A stretch of DNA of 64,000 nucleotides from VRUE01 sp033856195 (GCA_033856195.1 JAWVFL010000068.1:10175-74174); one strand, 5' to 3'; shown: positions 33,151 through 42,107, numbered from the stretch's first letter. Translations and numbers: made by a program. Notes: a model not told the origin generated them from the sequence alone.

Positions 33151-33501
33151 TCAGTAGGTGTTGGCGTCGATCCAGATCCGCCAGATCGCCGCCACCGAGG
33201 CGCCGAGCAGGATGATCCAGGCCAAGGTGCCGCCACCGCTTGAAAAGAGCTCGTCGCTGCCCGCTATCAGCAGCGCGATCATCCCGACCGCCGCGTAGAG
33301 GATCGCGCGGCGGGCATCGGTCAGCGTCGCCAGCGTGAGCTGATTCTGGCGGCTGAGCACGAACAGCATCCATGCCAACGCGGCGAGGAAGCCCATCGTG
33401 ATCGCGGTCAGGATCGCTTCGGCGACGCTGCCGCCCGAGGGGGCGAAGGCCACCACCAGCGCCAGCGCCGTGACGATCGCGACATTGCGCAGCGTACGCA
33501 T
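33151..33501 (-). CDS. Four-helix small membrane protein, unknown
   Basis: 116 residues with a start at ATG 33501 and four hydrophobic helices: VAIVTALALVVAFAPSGGSV, LTAITMGFLAALAWMLFVLS, AILYAAVGMIALLIAG and TLAWIILLGASVAAIWRIWI. The loop SRQNQLTLATLTDARR is the only charged stretch. No family recognised. It lies between the TadE-like genes and another small membrane gene. Confidence 0.7.
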   Translation of the reverse strand: MRTLRNVAIVTALALVVAFAPSGGSVAEAILTAITMGFLAALAWMLFVLSRQNQLTLATLTDARRAILYAAVGMIALLIAGSDELFSSGGGTLAWIILLGASVAAIWRIWIDANTY

Positions 33502-33526
33502 GGGGAAAATTCTACGCTCCGGATCG

Positions 33527-33763
33527 CTACTTGCTCGACATGACGACGATGCCGAAGACGACCGTGGCGAGGGTGACCATCAGGGCCAGACCGGCCAGCG
33601 CGGCGGCCGTGCCGGCGGCGAATGGGCGCTCCTCGCGGCTGAGATCAGCGAAGCGGGCGACGCCCCAGATCGCCACCGAGAAGACCACGGTGATGCCGAC
33701 GCCGGCGATCACCGATGCGACGACCGTCTCGAGCAGCTCCTTGGTCTCGACCACGACGGCCAT
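33527..33763 (-). CDS. Two-helix small membrane protein, unknown
   Basis: 78 residues: a short acidic N-terminus (MAVVVETKELLETVVASVIA), one helix (GVGITVVFSVAIWGVARFAD), a polar loop SREERPF and a second helix ending VVFGIVVMSSK. It is separated by only 3 bp from the PiT transporter stop upstream on the same strand, so it is probably co-expressed with PiT. No family recognised. Confidence 0.7.
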   Translation of the reverse strand: MAVVVETKELLETVVASVIAGVGITVVFSVAIWGVARFADLSREERPFAAGTAAALAGLALMVTLATVVFGIVVMSSK

Positions 33764-33766
33764 CGC

Positions 33767-34864
33767 TCAGCTCGCCGGGACGGGCGCGCCCTCCCGCGAA
33801 CGGCGCATGAAGACGGCGGCGATCAGCGAGAGTGACATCAGGGTCACCAGCACCGGGCCCAACGCCCCGTCACCGAAGATCGCCGTGATGCCGTAGGCCA
33901 GCGCGCCGATCGCGGCTGCCGCCGGCAGGGTCAGCAGCCATGCGGTGACGATGTTGCCCGCGACCCCCCAGCGCACCGCCGAGACGCGCTTGCCGGCCCC
34001 CGCTCCCATGATGCCGCCGTTGATCACGTGCGTGGTCGAGAGCGGGAAGCCGAAATGAGTCGAGGCGAGGATCACGGCGGCGCCCGCACCCTGTGACGAG
34101 AAGCCCTGCGCGGCATCCATCTTGATGATCCGTGTCCCGGTCGTGCGAATGATTCGCCAGCCGCCGCTGTAGGTGCCCAGGGCGATCGCGGTCGCGGCCG
34201 AGACGATCACCCAGAGCGGCGGATCGGCATTCGCCCCCAGCGTTCCGTTGGCAACCAGGGCCAGCGTGATTATCCCCATCGTCTTCTGCGCATCGTTGGT
34301 GCCATGGGCAAGCGCCAGCAGGCTGCTGGAGATGATCTGCCCGTAGCGGAAGCCGCGGGTCACGGTGCCGGGGCGCTGCTTGCCGACGATCCGATAGACA
34401 AGTCCGATAGCGATACCGGCGACCACGAAGGCGAGGATCGGCGCGATCACCGCCGGGATCAGGACCTTGCCGACCAGGCCATCGGCAATCACGGCATCGA
34501 AGCCCGCCGCCGCCACGGCGGACCCGACCACGCCGCCGATCAGCGCGTGCGAAGAGCTGGAGGGCAACCCGAACGACCAGGTGATCAGGTTCCAGGCGAT
34601 CGCCCCGATCAGGCCGGCGAAGACCACGGTCGGGGTGACCACGGAGGAATTGACGACGTCGTTGGCGACCGTCGCGGCGACCGAGATCGAGATGAAGGCG
34701 CCGGCGAAGTTGAGCAGCGAGGCGAGACCGATCGCCACCTGGGGCCGCGCGGCCCCGGTCGAGATCGAGGTGGCGACGACGTTGGCGGTGTCGTGGAAGC
34801 CGTTGGTGAAGTCGAAGGCGAGCGCGGTGCCGACGACGATGACCAAGATCACATCGGAACTCAT
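33767..34864 (-). CDS. PiT-family inorganic phosphate transporter
   Basis: 365 residues with about ten membrane helices. The PiT signature appears twice in inverted topology: ALAFDFTNGFHDTANVVATS near the N-terminus and HVINGGIMGAGAGKR near the C-terminus, with LALAHGTNDAQKTMGI between. It imports phosphate as a metal-phosphate complex using the proton gradient. The DUF47 gene lies upstream on the same strand, the normal pairing, with repeat C2 between them. Confidence 0.95.
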   Translation of the reverse strand: MSSDVILVIVVGTALAFDFTNGFHDTANVVATSISTGAARPQVAIGLASLLNFAGAFISISVAATVANDVVNSSVVTPTVVFAGLIGAIAWNLITWSFGLPSSSSHALIGGVVGSAVAAAGFDAVIADGLVGKVLIPAVIAPILAFVVAGIAIGLVYRIVGKQRPGTVTRGFRYGQIISSSLLALAHGTNDAQKTMGIITLALVANGTLGANADPPLWVIVSAATAIALGTYSGGWRIIRTTGTRIIKMDAAQGFSSQGAGAAVILASTHFGFPLSTTHVINGGIMGAGAGKRVSAVRWGVAGNIVTAWLLTLPAAAAIGALAYGITAIFGDGALGPVLVTLMSLSLIAAVFMRRSREGAPVPAS

Positions 34865-34964
34865 GTGACGAGACCCAGGCGTTGCCAGACAAGGACGCAG
34901 GGAGCGTGGCGTGCTCCGCGCGCGAGCGACCGAGGACGCAGTATGGCGACGCCTGGGGCCGTCA
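34865..34964. repeat. Palindromic repeat family C, copy C2
   Basis: Ends GTGACG and CGTCAC with inner CCAGGCGTTGCC against GGCGACGCCTGG. The shared core is AAGGACGCAGGGAGCG. It starts at the DUF47 stop (TGA, minus strand) and runs to the PiT start. Confidence 0.8.
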
Positions 34965-35579
34965 CGAGTTCTTTATGACTATGCCCTCGAGTATTTGAGC
35001 CGCCGTCTCGGTCGCGTCGATCGCGTTCTCGAGCACGGCGAACATGTCCTTCCAGCGGATCACGACCATCGGGTCGATGCCGTTGGAGAAGAGCGAGGCG
35101 ACGGCGTTGCGGGAGATCCTGTCCCCGTCGTTCTCCAGCCGGTGGATCTCGATCCAGTACTTGTCGAGGTCCTTGAAATCGCGCAGGTGCTCCAGCCCCT
35201 CGGCGAGCTGCTCGCAGGCGGCCACCAGCACCTTGGTCAGATCCTGGGCCTGCGACATCGGCGCCTCGATCTTGTAGAGGCCGAGGAAGTCCGCCGCCTC
35301 CTCGGTGTAGTCGACGATGTCGTCCATCTGGGTTGCCAGCCCGTAGATGTCCTCGCGGTCGATCGGCGTGACGAAGGTCGAGTTGAGCCGTTTGACGATC
35401 GCGTGGGTGATCCGGTCACCCTCCTGCTCGGCATCGACGATCCGCTGCGAGAGGTCGCCGGAGTCAGGCCAGGAGCCCATCATCTGGTCAAGCAGCCGCG
35501 CCGCCTGCAGGGTGTTCTCACCGGCCTCGATGAAGAGATCGAAGAAGGTTCGATCGCGGGGCAGGAGGGAGAGGCGCAC
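34962..35579 (-). CDS. DUF47/PhoU-like Pit accessory protein
   Basis: 205 residues, all helical: FFDLFIEAGENTLQAARLLD, DAEQEGDRITHAIVKRLNST, FVTPIDREDIYGLATQMDDI and IHRLENDGDRISRNAVASLF. The E/DxxxD clusters in helices 2 and 5 are the PhoU-like metal sites. DUF47 proteins act on PiT transporters, probably gating them by phosphate status. It lies directly upstream of the PiT gene. Confidence 0.92.
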   Translation of the reverse strand: MRLSLLPRDRTFFDLFIEAGENTLQAARLLDQMMGSWPDSGDLSQRIVDAEQEGDRITHAIVKRLNSTFVTPIDREDIYGLATQMDDIVDYTEEAADFLGLYKIEAPMSQAQDLTKVLVAACEQLAEGLEHLRDFKDLDKYWIEIHRLENDGDRISRNAVASLFSNGIDPMVVIRWKDMFAVLENAIDATETAAQILEGIVIKNS

Positions 35580-35618
35580 TACCTGACAATCCTATTGACA
35601 GGAGCGGGCGGTCGCGGT

Positions 35619-37730
35619 TCAGCCGGCGATCGCGGCGAGATGCTCGGCGGCGCGACCGGCGTGGCGCTCGCGCATCTCCTCCTGAACGCTGCGCCGCCGG
35701 CCGTTCGCGGGCGCCAACCGGGTCCAGGTCCCCTCGGCATCGAGCTCCCAGGCGTTGGCGTTGTCGGCGAAGCAGCGCTCCAGCACGTCGAGCAGCTCGG
35801 CCCGCAGGGCCGGGTCTTCGACCGGGGTGACCAGCTCGACGCGGCTCTCGAGGTTGCGCGGCATCAGGTCGGCGGAGCCCATCAGCACGCGGGTATCCTC
35901 GCCGCGTTCGAAGGCGTAGATGCGCGAGTGCTCGAGGAAGCGGCCGACGATCGACATAACGCGGATGTTCTCCGAGATATCGGGCACGCCCGGACGCAGG
36001 CAGCAGATCCCGCGCACGTTGAGGTCGACGCGCACGCCCGCCCGGGAGGCCTGATACAGCGCCTGGATACAGGCGGCGTCGACCAGCGAGTTCATCTTCA
36101 AGGCGATCCGCGCCTCCTGCCCCGCTTCGTGCGCCTTAACCGTGGCGGAGATCTCCGCGAGGATTTGATCGCGCATCGTCGTCGGCGAGACCAGCACCTT
36201 GCGGTACTCGGCTGGGCGACCGTAGCCGGTGAGGAAGTTGAACATCTCGGCGACGTCGGCGCCGATCTCCTCATCGGCGGTGAAGAGGCCGAAGTCGGTA
36301 TAGAGGCGGGCGGTCTTGGGGTGGTAGTTGCCGGTGCCGATGTGGACGTACTCGCGCACCCTGTCGCCCTCGCGGCGGGCGACGAGGATCGCCTTCACGT
36401 GGGTCTTCAGGCCCGGGATGCCATAGACGACGTGGACGCCGGACTCCTCCAGCGACTTTGCCCAGTGGATGTTGGCCTCCTCGTCGAAGCGGGCCTTCAG
36501 CTCGACCATGCAGACCGCCTGCTTGCCGCGTTCGGAGGCGCGGATCAGCGATGGGACCAGGGGCGAGTCGTCGCTGGTCCGGTACACGGTCTGCTTGATC
36601 GCCAGCACGTCCGGATCGGCGACCGCCTGCTCGACGAAGCGCTCGACCGAGCTGGCGAAGGAGTCGTAGGGATGGTGGACGAGCAGATCTCCCTGGCGGA
36701 TCGCCGCGAACATGTCGCAGGGCTCGTCGTCCTCGCCGAGCAGGCGCGGGTGGGTCACCGGGGTCCAGGGGGCGTAGCGCAGCTCGGCGTGGCCGGGCAG
36801 GTCGGCGATCGCGGTCAGGTCGGCGAGGTCGATCAGGCCGTCCACGTCGTAGACCTCGCGGTCCTCGAGCCGCAGGGCGTCGATCAGCTGCTGGCGCAGC
36901 TTCGGGTTCATCCCGGCGGCGATCTCCAGGCGCACGACCTCGCCGAAGCGGCGGCGGCGGATCTCGTCCTGGACCGCCTGCAGCAGGTCGTCGGCCTCGT
37001 CGGAGACGGTGAAGTCGGCGTCGCGGGTGACCCGGAAGTAGCCGTAGTCGACGACCTCCGTTCCGGGGAAGAGGGAGTCGAGGTTGGCGGCGATCACCTC
37101 CTCCAGGGGAACGAAGGCCTTGCCGCCCTCGTCGACCGGCAGGAAGCGGCCGAGCAGCTCCTTCGGCACCTTGACGCGGGCGATGATCTCGCTGCCGCTC
37201 TCCGGATCGCGCAGCAGCACGCCGAGGCTGAGCGAGAGGTTGGAGATGTAGGGGAAGGGCCGTCCCAGGCCGATCACCAGCGGGGTCAGCGCCGGGAAGA
37301 CCTGCTCGTGGAAGCGGACGTCGATCTCGCGCCGCTCCTCCTCGCTCGCCGAGTCGAGCGAGACGATGCGGATCCCCTGCTCCTCCAGCGCCGGGCGCAG
37401 CCTGCCGTCGAAGCAGGCGTGCAGGCGCTTGTCGAGCTCCAACACCCGCGCTTGGATCGCGTCGATCTGCTCGCCCGGCCGGAGCCCATCGGGGCCGCGC
37501 GCGTCGATCCCGGCGTCGAGCTGCTCGAACAGCCCTGCCACCCTGACCATGTAGAACTCGTCGAGGTTGGAGGCGTAGATCGCGCAGAAGCGAATCTGCT
37601 CCAGCAGCGGCACTTCGGGATCCTCGGCGAGTTCCAGAACCCGCTGGTTGAAGTCGAGCCAGGAGAGCTCACGGTTGAAGTAGAGGGCGGGATCGTCGAT
37701 CGGGTCATCGTACTGCCGCACCTCCGTCAT
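35619..37730 (-). CDS. ppk: Polyphosphate kinase 1
   Basis: The start is ATG 37730 (MTEVRQYDDPIDDPALYFNR), giving 703 residues. It reversibly polymerises the gamma-phosphate of ATP into polyphosphate. The N-terminal NRELSWLDFNQRVLELAED, the catalytic His in YVHIGTGNYHPKTARLYTDF, KARFDEEANIHWAKSLEESG, and HSRIYAFERGED with MGSADLMPRNLESRVEL are intact. It follows the PHP-glycosyltransferase gene by 10 bp and precedes DUF47-PiT. Confidence 0.97.
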   Translation of the reverse strand: MTEVRQYDDPIDDPALYFNRELSWLDFNQRVLELAEDPEVPLLEQIRFCAIYASNLDEFYMVRVAGLFEQLDAGIDARGPDGLRPGEQIDAIQARVLELDKRLHACFDGRLRPALEEQGIRIVSLDSASEEERREIDVRFHEQVFPALTPLVIGLGRPFPYISNLSLSLGVLLRDPESGSEIIARVKVPKELLGRFLPVDEGGKAFVPLEEVIAANLDSLFPGTEVVDYGYFRVTRDADFTVSDEADDLLQAVQDEIRRRRFGEVVRLEIAAGMNPKLRQQLIDALRLEDREVYDVDGLIDLADLTAIADLPGHAELRYAPWTPVTHPRLLGEDDEPCDMFAAIRQGDLLVHHPYDSFASSVERFVEQAVADPDVLAIKQTVYRTSDDSPLVPSLIRASERGKQAVCMVELKARFDEEANIHWAKSLEESGVHVVYGIPGLKTHVKAILVARREGDRVREYVHIGTGNYHPKTARLYTDFGLFTADEEIGADVAEMFNFLTGYGRPAEYRKVLVSPTTMRDQILAEISATVKAHEAGQEARIALKMNSLVDAACIQALYQASRAGVRVDLNVRGICCLRPGVPDISENIRVMSIVGRFLEHSRIYAFERGEDTRVLMGSADLMPRNLESRVELVTPVEDPALRAELLDVLERCFADNANAWELDAEGTWTRLAPANGRRRSVQEEMRERHAGRAAEHLAAIAG

Positions 37731-37740
37731 CCCAGCCGCC

Positions 37741-40038
37741 TCAGGCAGCGCGGACTGGCGCTTGCCCGGCCGCGGGCACGGCCCCCAGAGCGCGGCGGTA
37801 GCCACCGGCGAGCTGCTCCATCGCGCGACCCCAGGAGCGCTCGCGGACGGCCCGCACCGCGGAGGCGCCGAGATGGCGACGCAGCAACGGCGAGGCCGCC
37901 AGCTGCAGGACCGTGCCGGCGATGTGATCGGCGTCGGCCTGGCAGAGCATGCCGGTGTGGCGGTTCTCGACCAGCGAGGCCGGCCCGCCTTCGGCGACGG
38001 CGACGACCGGCACGCCGCTGGCGCCCGCCTCGAGCACCACCTGGCCGTAGGTGTCGGTGGTCGAGCAGAAGAGGAAGAGGTCGGCGCTGACGTAGGCGTG
38101 CGCCAGCTCCTCCCCCTCCAGCCAGCCGAGAAAGGTCGCGTGCTCGCCGAGACGAGATCGCAGCTCGCCCTCCTCGGGACCACCGCCGGCGAGCAGCAGG
38201 TGCAGCCGCGGATCGGCTTTGCGGGCACGCAGGAAGCTCTCGGCCAGCAGATCGACGCCCTTCTCGCGGGTGAGGCGACCGGCGTAGAGGACCTTGACCT
38301 CGCCGGGGAAGTCCTCCCGCGTGGCCTTGGCGGGATCGAAGCGAGTCACATCGACCCCGCGCTCCCAGCGACCGAGGCAAGCCGGTTCGACCCCGAGCGC
38401 GAGCAGCGAGCGGTCCGCCGCCGGACTTGGCGAGAGGACCAGGGCGGGCGCGCCGTAGAAAGCGCCGAGCGCAGCTTGGGCGAGGGACTCGAGACCGCCG
38501 TCGCCGCTGCGCAGGCCCGCGTACGTAGCCAGCTCGGTGTGGTAGCTGGCGACCAGCGGGGTGCCGGCGATCCGGTTGAGCAGCGTCGCGGCGACGCCGG
38601 CGGGACCGGGAGCGGTGACGTGGACCGCGTCATAGCGGCCCTCGGCGAGGGTCTCGGCCAAACCCGGAAGGCCGGGGACACCGAGGCTCATTCCCGCGTA
38701 GAAGGGCACCTCGAGCTCGGCGGCGGCCGGCAGCCGGCGGTCGACGCCGGCATCCGTTCCGACCACCTCGATCTCGAAGCCCGGCACGCCGAGCTCACGG
38801 ATCTTCTCGATTGTCGCGGTGACCCCGTGGGTGGCGCCGATCCCGTCGGCGATAAGGGCGATTCGCGGCCGCTCGCCGCTACGGGTGGTCAGCTTTGCCT
38901 TCTCGGCGCCGAGGAAGGCGGTCGCCGGCGCGTAGGGCACGGCGGGGATCAGGGCGTCGAAGAGACCGCCAATCGCTCCGGCCAGGTCGCCTTCGCGTGC
39001 CGCCGCAGACCCGTTGGCAATCGCACCGCGCAGCCGCCGCTCGTGCGTGCGGCGGGCATGGCGGTAGAGGTCGGCGTGGGAGAAGTCCTCGGCCTGCAGG
39101 TAGGCGAGCAGCTCCGGCCCGCGCAGGTCGAGCTCGATCGAGCGCAGCCAGGCCTCGAGCAGCGCCCGCGCGTCGTCAGGACCGATGTCCGCCGCGACCT
39201 TGCCCTCTCGTGCGGCGCCCTCGCTGATCGTCCGCTGGGCGATCTTCAGCACCGCCCCAGGATCGACCGCTCCGGTGCGCCTTTTCCCTTCATTGGAGGG
39301 ATAAGGCGCACCGGAGCCGGGTAGGACGAGGGCGCGCGCGGCCAGCGCCATTGCCGCGTGCGCCCACTTTGCGGCGCTGCCCTGCTCGCCGCCGGCCTCG
39401 GCCAATCCGCTGCGCAGGTGATGCAGAAACTCTTCCGGCGTGGCGGCCGCGGGCCCCTCGGTGAAGGTGCGGCCGATGTCCACGCCGGCGTGATCGTCGG
39501 AACCGCCGATCCCAGTGCCCCCGTGCGTCTCGATATAGATCGCGGCGGGCATGTTCAGCTCCGCCGCACGCGAGCCGTTACGCACCTCCCAGACCGGGAA
39601 GAGCTCGGCAAGGCGGCGGCGGTGCCGCGGGGTCAGCGGCGCGCCGACGTTGAAGAACGGATGCGCGAGCGCGCAGGCGATCTCGTTCTCGGCAAGGTAT
39701 GCGGCGCAGGCCTCGACGTCGCCGGCGTGTGCCTGCAGCCACTCGTGGTCTCCGGGAGTGATCCCGTAACAGAGGACGTGAACCGCTTGGGACTCGCCGG
39801 CGAAGCGAGCGGTCAACTCCTCGGAGACGAAGCAGTCGGGACGATCGGCGAGCTCGAGACAGCCGTCGATCGTGTCGTGGTCGGTGATCGTGACGAAGTC
39901 CATCCCCCGCCGCTTGGCCAGTTCGTAGACCTCCTCGGGTGGCGTCGCGCACTCGGGCAGTCCAAGTGAACGCTGGACCCCGAGCCGCGAGAGCTGCGAG
40001 GCGGTGGAGTGGCAATGCATGTCAACGCGGGAAGTCAT
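37741..40038 (-). CDS. PHP phosphoesterase / GT4 glycosyltransferase fusion
   Basis: 765 residues. Residues 1-~230 are a PHP-type metal phosphoesterase: MTSRVDMHCHSTASQL, TITDHDTIDG, CALAHPFFN and GGSDDHAGVDIG supply the metal ligands. Residues ~380-750 are a GT-B family 4 transferase: IADGIGATHGVTATIEKI, SYHTELATYAG, LYAGRLTREKGVDLLAESF and STTDTYGQVVLEAGASGVPV (E-x7-E). The linker (~250-375) holds repeat A5 translated in frame. Possible jobs are making and trimming a phosphoglycolipid or sugar phosphate; the stop lies 10 bp before ppk, placing it in the polyphosphate operon. Confidence 0.88.
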   Translation of the reverse strand: MTSRVDMHCHSTASQLSRLGVQRSLGLPECATPPEEVYELAKRRGMDFVTITDHDTIDGCLELADRPDCFVSEELTARFAGESQAVHVLCYGITPGDHEWLQAHAGDVEACAAYLAENEIACALAHPFFNVGAPLTPRHRRRLAELFPVWEVRNGSRAAELNMPAAIYIETHGGTGIGGSDDHAGVDIGRTFTEGPAAATPEEFLHHLRSGLAEAGGEQGSAAKWAHAAMALAARALVLPGSGAPYPSNEGKRRTGAVDPGAVLKIAQRTISEGAAREGKVAADIGPDDARALLEAWLRSIELDLRGPELLAYLQAEDFSHADLYRHARRTHERRLRGAIANGSAAAREGDLAGAIGGLFDALIPAVPYAPATAFLGAEKAKLTTRSGERPRIALIADGIGATHGVTATIEKIRELGVPGFEIEVVGTDAGVDRRLPAAAELEVPFYAGMSLGVPGLPGLAETLAEGRYDAVHVTAPGPAGVAATLLNRIAGTPLVASYHTELATYAGLRSGDGGLESLAQAALGAFYGAPALVLSPSPAADRSLLALGVEPACLGRWERGVDVTRFDPAKATREDFPGEVKVLYAGRLTREKGVDLLAESFLRARKADPRLHLLLAGGGPEEGELRSRLGEHATFLGWLEGEELAHAYVSADLFLFCSTTDTYGQVVLEAGASGVPVVAVAEGGPASLVENRHTGMLCQADADHIAGTVLQLAASPLLRRHLGASAVRAVRERSWGRAMEQLAGGYRRALGAVPAAGQAPVRAA
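39269..39317. repeat. Palindromic repeat family A, copy A5 (inside a gene)
   Basis: GCTCCGGTGCGCCTT (39269-39283) and AAGGCGCACCGGAGC (39303-39317) are perfect 15-bp complements. Unlike the other family A copies it lies inside coding sequence, adding in-frame codons (GSGAPYPSNEGKRRTGA) to the linker of the PHP-glycosyltransferase. Confidence 0.85.
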
Positions 40039-40149
40039 CGGCGTCTCCCTGCTCTAGTCGTTTCTGTCACCTCCAGAATTCGCGATTTGCAGCGGAAAGT
40101 TGTGAATGACCCGGAAAGGCCCAGTGAACATCCAGTAACCGGAGACCGG

Positions 40150-40198
40150 GACGAAACGCACATTTCCCATGTCAGGCATGGAAAATCGGCGTTTCGTC
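40150..40198 (-). terminator. Hairpin immediately after CHAD gene stop
   Basis: GACGAAACG (40150-40158) pairs with CGTTTCGTC (40190-40198), with inner ATTTCCCATG against CATGGAAAAT. The right arm touches the TAG stop of the CHAD gene. A long perfect stem directly after a stop suggests a terminator, though no U run follows. Confidence 0.6.
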
Positions 40199-40617
40199 TA
40201 GACGCTGCGTTCGAGCGCAGCCCAGGTGCCCTTGCTGGCCTCCGCCTGCCAGAGCTCGACGAACTCGTGGAAGAGATGCTCGCGGCGCTCTCTCAGCATC
40301 GCCGCAACCGAACCGATCCGCGCGACCTTGGCGAGCATCAGGTCACAGTCGTGCAGGTCGCCCAGGACGGACTGCAGCTGCTTGGCGGCGCCGCGAGCCG
40401 CCTTTGCCTCCTCGCCGAGGCAGGGAGCGAAGATCTCGAGCACATAGCGGAGCCGCTTCGCGGCGATTCGCATGTCGTGTTGCACTTCGCTTGCATCCGC
40501 GGCGAGCGCCGCATCTGCGAAGGCGCGCAGCTCTTCGAGTCTTACGCGGACGATCCGCGAGACGTTGGACCGCAACGGGCCGCTCGGGTTGAGACCCTCC
40601 ACCACGCGCGCCTTCAT
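40198..40617 (-). CDS. CHAD-domain polyphosphate-binding protein (single repeat)
   Basis: 139 residues, helical. The conserved His motif is ASEVQHDMRIAAKRLRYVLE, followed by basic helices (KAARGAAKQLQSVLGDLHDC). CHAD domains bind polyphosphate with Lys/Arg-lined channels, and normal domains (~280 residues) contain two such four-helix repeats. This gene has only one, resembling the second half of the usual domain by its RYVLEIF and GDLHDCD motifs. The companion half is probably the next gene upstream (40646-41119). Confidence 0.88.
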   Translation of the reverse strand: MKARVVEGLNPSGPLRSNVSRIVRVRLEELRAFADAALAADASEVQHDMRIAAKRLRYVLEIFAPCLGEEAKAARGAAKQLQSVLGDLHDCDLMLAKVARIGSVAAMLRERREHLFHEFVELWQAEASKGTWAALERSV

Positions 40618-40645
40618 GAGGCCGACGCCCTATCCGCCCTGGGCC

Positions 40646-41119
40646 TCACGAGCCCGCTGCCTTGACGAGCTTCTTCAGGCGCCGCCGCAGCTTCTTTAGG
40701 TGCTTGGCAGCGACGTACGGAGAAAGCTCGTCATTGGCTTCGCGTTGCCGCACGCGCAGCCCTTCGACCAGTGCAAGGAGAGCGCCGCGATCCGCCTCGG
40801 CCGCCTCATCCACAAGTCCCTCCAGCAGGGCAGTTTCCACGTCGGCGTCGCGCCGCTCGCCGAGCGCATCGGCCAGCGCCTTTACCTTCTTCAACGCCTT
40901 GCGGTGCCGCTTGCGCGGGAAGCAGGACTCAAAGACCTCCAGCGCCGCGCGCAGCCGCCGCGTCGCCACCCGCATATCGTGGACGCGCTCGGTATTCGCC
41001 AGGTCGAGGACCCCGTCGGAGTGCTCGAAGACCTCCTTCGACCGGACCTTCACTACACGGGCCGCTGTCTTCGCAAACGACGCTTTGCAGTCGAGCCCGA
41101 CCTTACGCGCAGCTGCCAC
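40646..41119 (-). CDS. CHAD-domain protein (single repeat, first-half type)
   Basis: 157 residues. TERVHDMRVATRRLRAALEV is the canonical first CHAD repeat motif, then ALKKVKALADALGERRDADV, ending in a strongly basic tail (KHLKKLRRRLKKLVKAAGS). It is translated before the second single-repeat CHAD protein with a 28-nt gap. Together the two would rebuild one full two-repeat domain. Placed between ppx and the PHP-GT/ppk genes, a polyphosphate granule role is likely. Confidence 0.88.
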   Translation of the reverse strand: MAAARKVGLDCKASFAKTAARVVKVRSKEVFEHSDGVLDLANTERVHDMRVATRRLRAALEVFESCFPRKRHRKALKKVKALADALGERRDADVETALLEGLVDEAAEADRGALLALVEGLRVRQREANDELSPYVAAKHLKKLRRRLKKLVKAAGS

Positions 41120-41152
41120 ACCAGCAGGCTAGACGACGAGCGGTGTGAGTCG

Positions 41153-42076
41153 CTAGGCGACGAGGCGGAGCGAGGAGCCGTTGGCGCTGCCGTTGAGCAG
41201 GTCGAGGACGACGCCCTCTCGCAGGCCCCCCTTGCCGATCTGCAGCGGCTGACCGAGCAGCTCGGAGACCTTCTCCAGCAGCAGCACTCCGGTGGTGAGG
41301 ATCCGGACCCGTTCGGGATCGAGCTCGAAGCGGCGGGCGACGTCAGCGGCGGGGTCGCCGCAGAGCACCCGGATGCTCCGCTCCAGCGTCTCGTACTCGA
41401 GCACCGCGCCAACCAGACGCCGCAGCGAGGTGGCGCTGCCCCCAACCGCGACGGCCTGGGCGGGGCGCTCGATCTCGACCCCGCTGAAGATGTCGTCGAT
41501 GCGGTCCCGGACCTTGCGGATCTCGGCCGCCGAGGGAGGATCGGAGGAGATCAGCTCGTCGGCGAGCACGCCGGAGCCAACTCGCCAGGAGCGCACCTCG
41601 CTGGCGCCGCCCGGCACGGTTCCAAGAATCACCTCGGTCGAGCCACCGCCGACGTCGACGACGCCGACCTTGCCGTCAACCGGGTGGCCAAGCGTCTTGG
41701 TCGCGCCGATGAAGGAGAGCCTGCCCTCCTCCTCGTCGCTCAGCACTTCGACACGCACGCCGGCGGCCTCACCGATCGCCGCCGCTGACTCCTCGCCGTT
41801 GGACGCTTCGCGGACGGCGGCCGTGGCTACGGCGCGAATCTCCTCGGCGCCAAGCTCTTTCGCAAGTCTCACCTGGGTCGAGACGACCTCGGCCACCTCG
41901 TCGACCTTCTCCGCCAGGATCGCCCCGTCCGCGTCAAGCGCCTTGTTGATGCGGGTGTAGGCACGTTGCTCCATCACCTTCTTCAACTGGCCGTCGACGG
42001 GCTCCGCCACGAGCACGCGCGTCGTATTGGACCCGATATCTATGGCAGCGCAGAGCGTCACGGCTTTCCCCTGCAT
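41153..42076 (-). CDS. ppx: Exopolyphosphatase / pppGpp phosphohydrolase (Ppx/GppA)
   Basis: The start is set at ATG 42076 (MQGKAVTLCAAIDIGSNTTR); the frame is open to 42100. About 307 residues with the ASKHA phosphate motifs AAIDIGSNTTRVLVAE and GVVDVGGGSTEVILG, the catalytic Glu region VLSDEEEGRLSFIG, and GVLADELISS. It degrades polyphosphate from the ends and may also act on pppGpp. The short form lacks the C-terminal HD domain of E. coli Ppx, as usual in actinobacteria. It lies between phoU and the CHAD pair. Confidence 0.93.
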   Translation of the reverse strand: MQGKAVTLCAAIDIGSNTTRVLVAEPVDGQLKKVMEQRAYTRINKALDADGAILAEKVDEVAEVVSTQVRLAKELGAEEIRAVATAAVREASNGEESAAAIGEAAGVRVEVLSDEEEGRLSFIGATKTLGHPVDGKVGVVDVGGGSTEVILGTVPGGASEVRSWRVGSGVLADELISSDPPSAAEIRKVRDRIDDIFSGVEIERPAQAVAVGGSATSLRRLVGAVLEYETLERSIRVLCGDPAADVARRFELDPERVRILTTGVLLLEKVSELLGQPLQIGKGGLREGVVLDLLNGSANGSSLRLVA

Positions 42077-42107
42077 GTTCCCAGACGACCCGGATCTCAA
42101 CCGGGCC

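Noticed and set aside
34911..38090. 1059-codon plus-strand open frame across DUF47 and ppk
   Set aside because: It is antisense to genes with intact catalytic motifs; long antisense frames are common at this GC content and the translation has no domain and odd His/Asp/Gly-rich composition.
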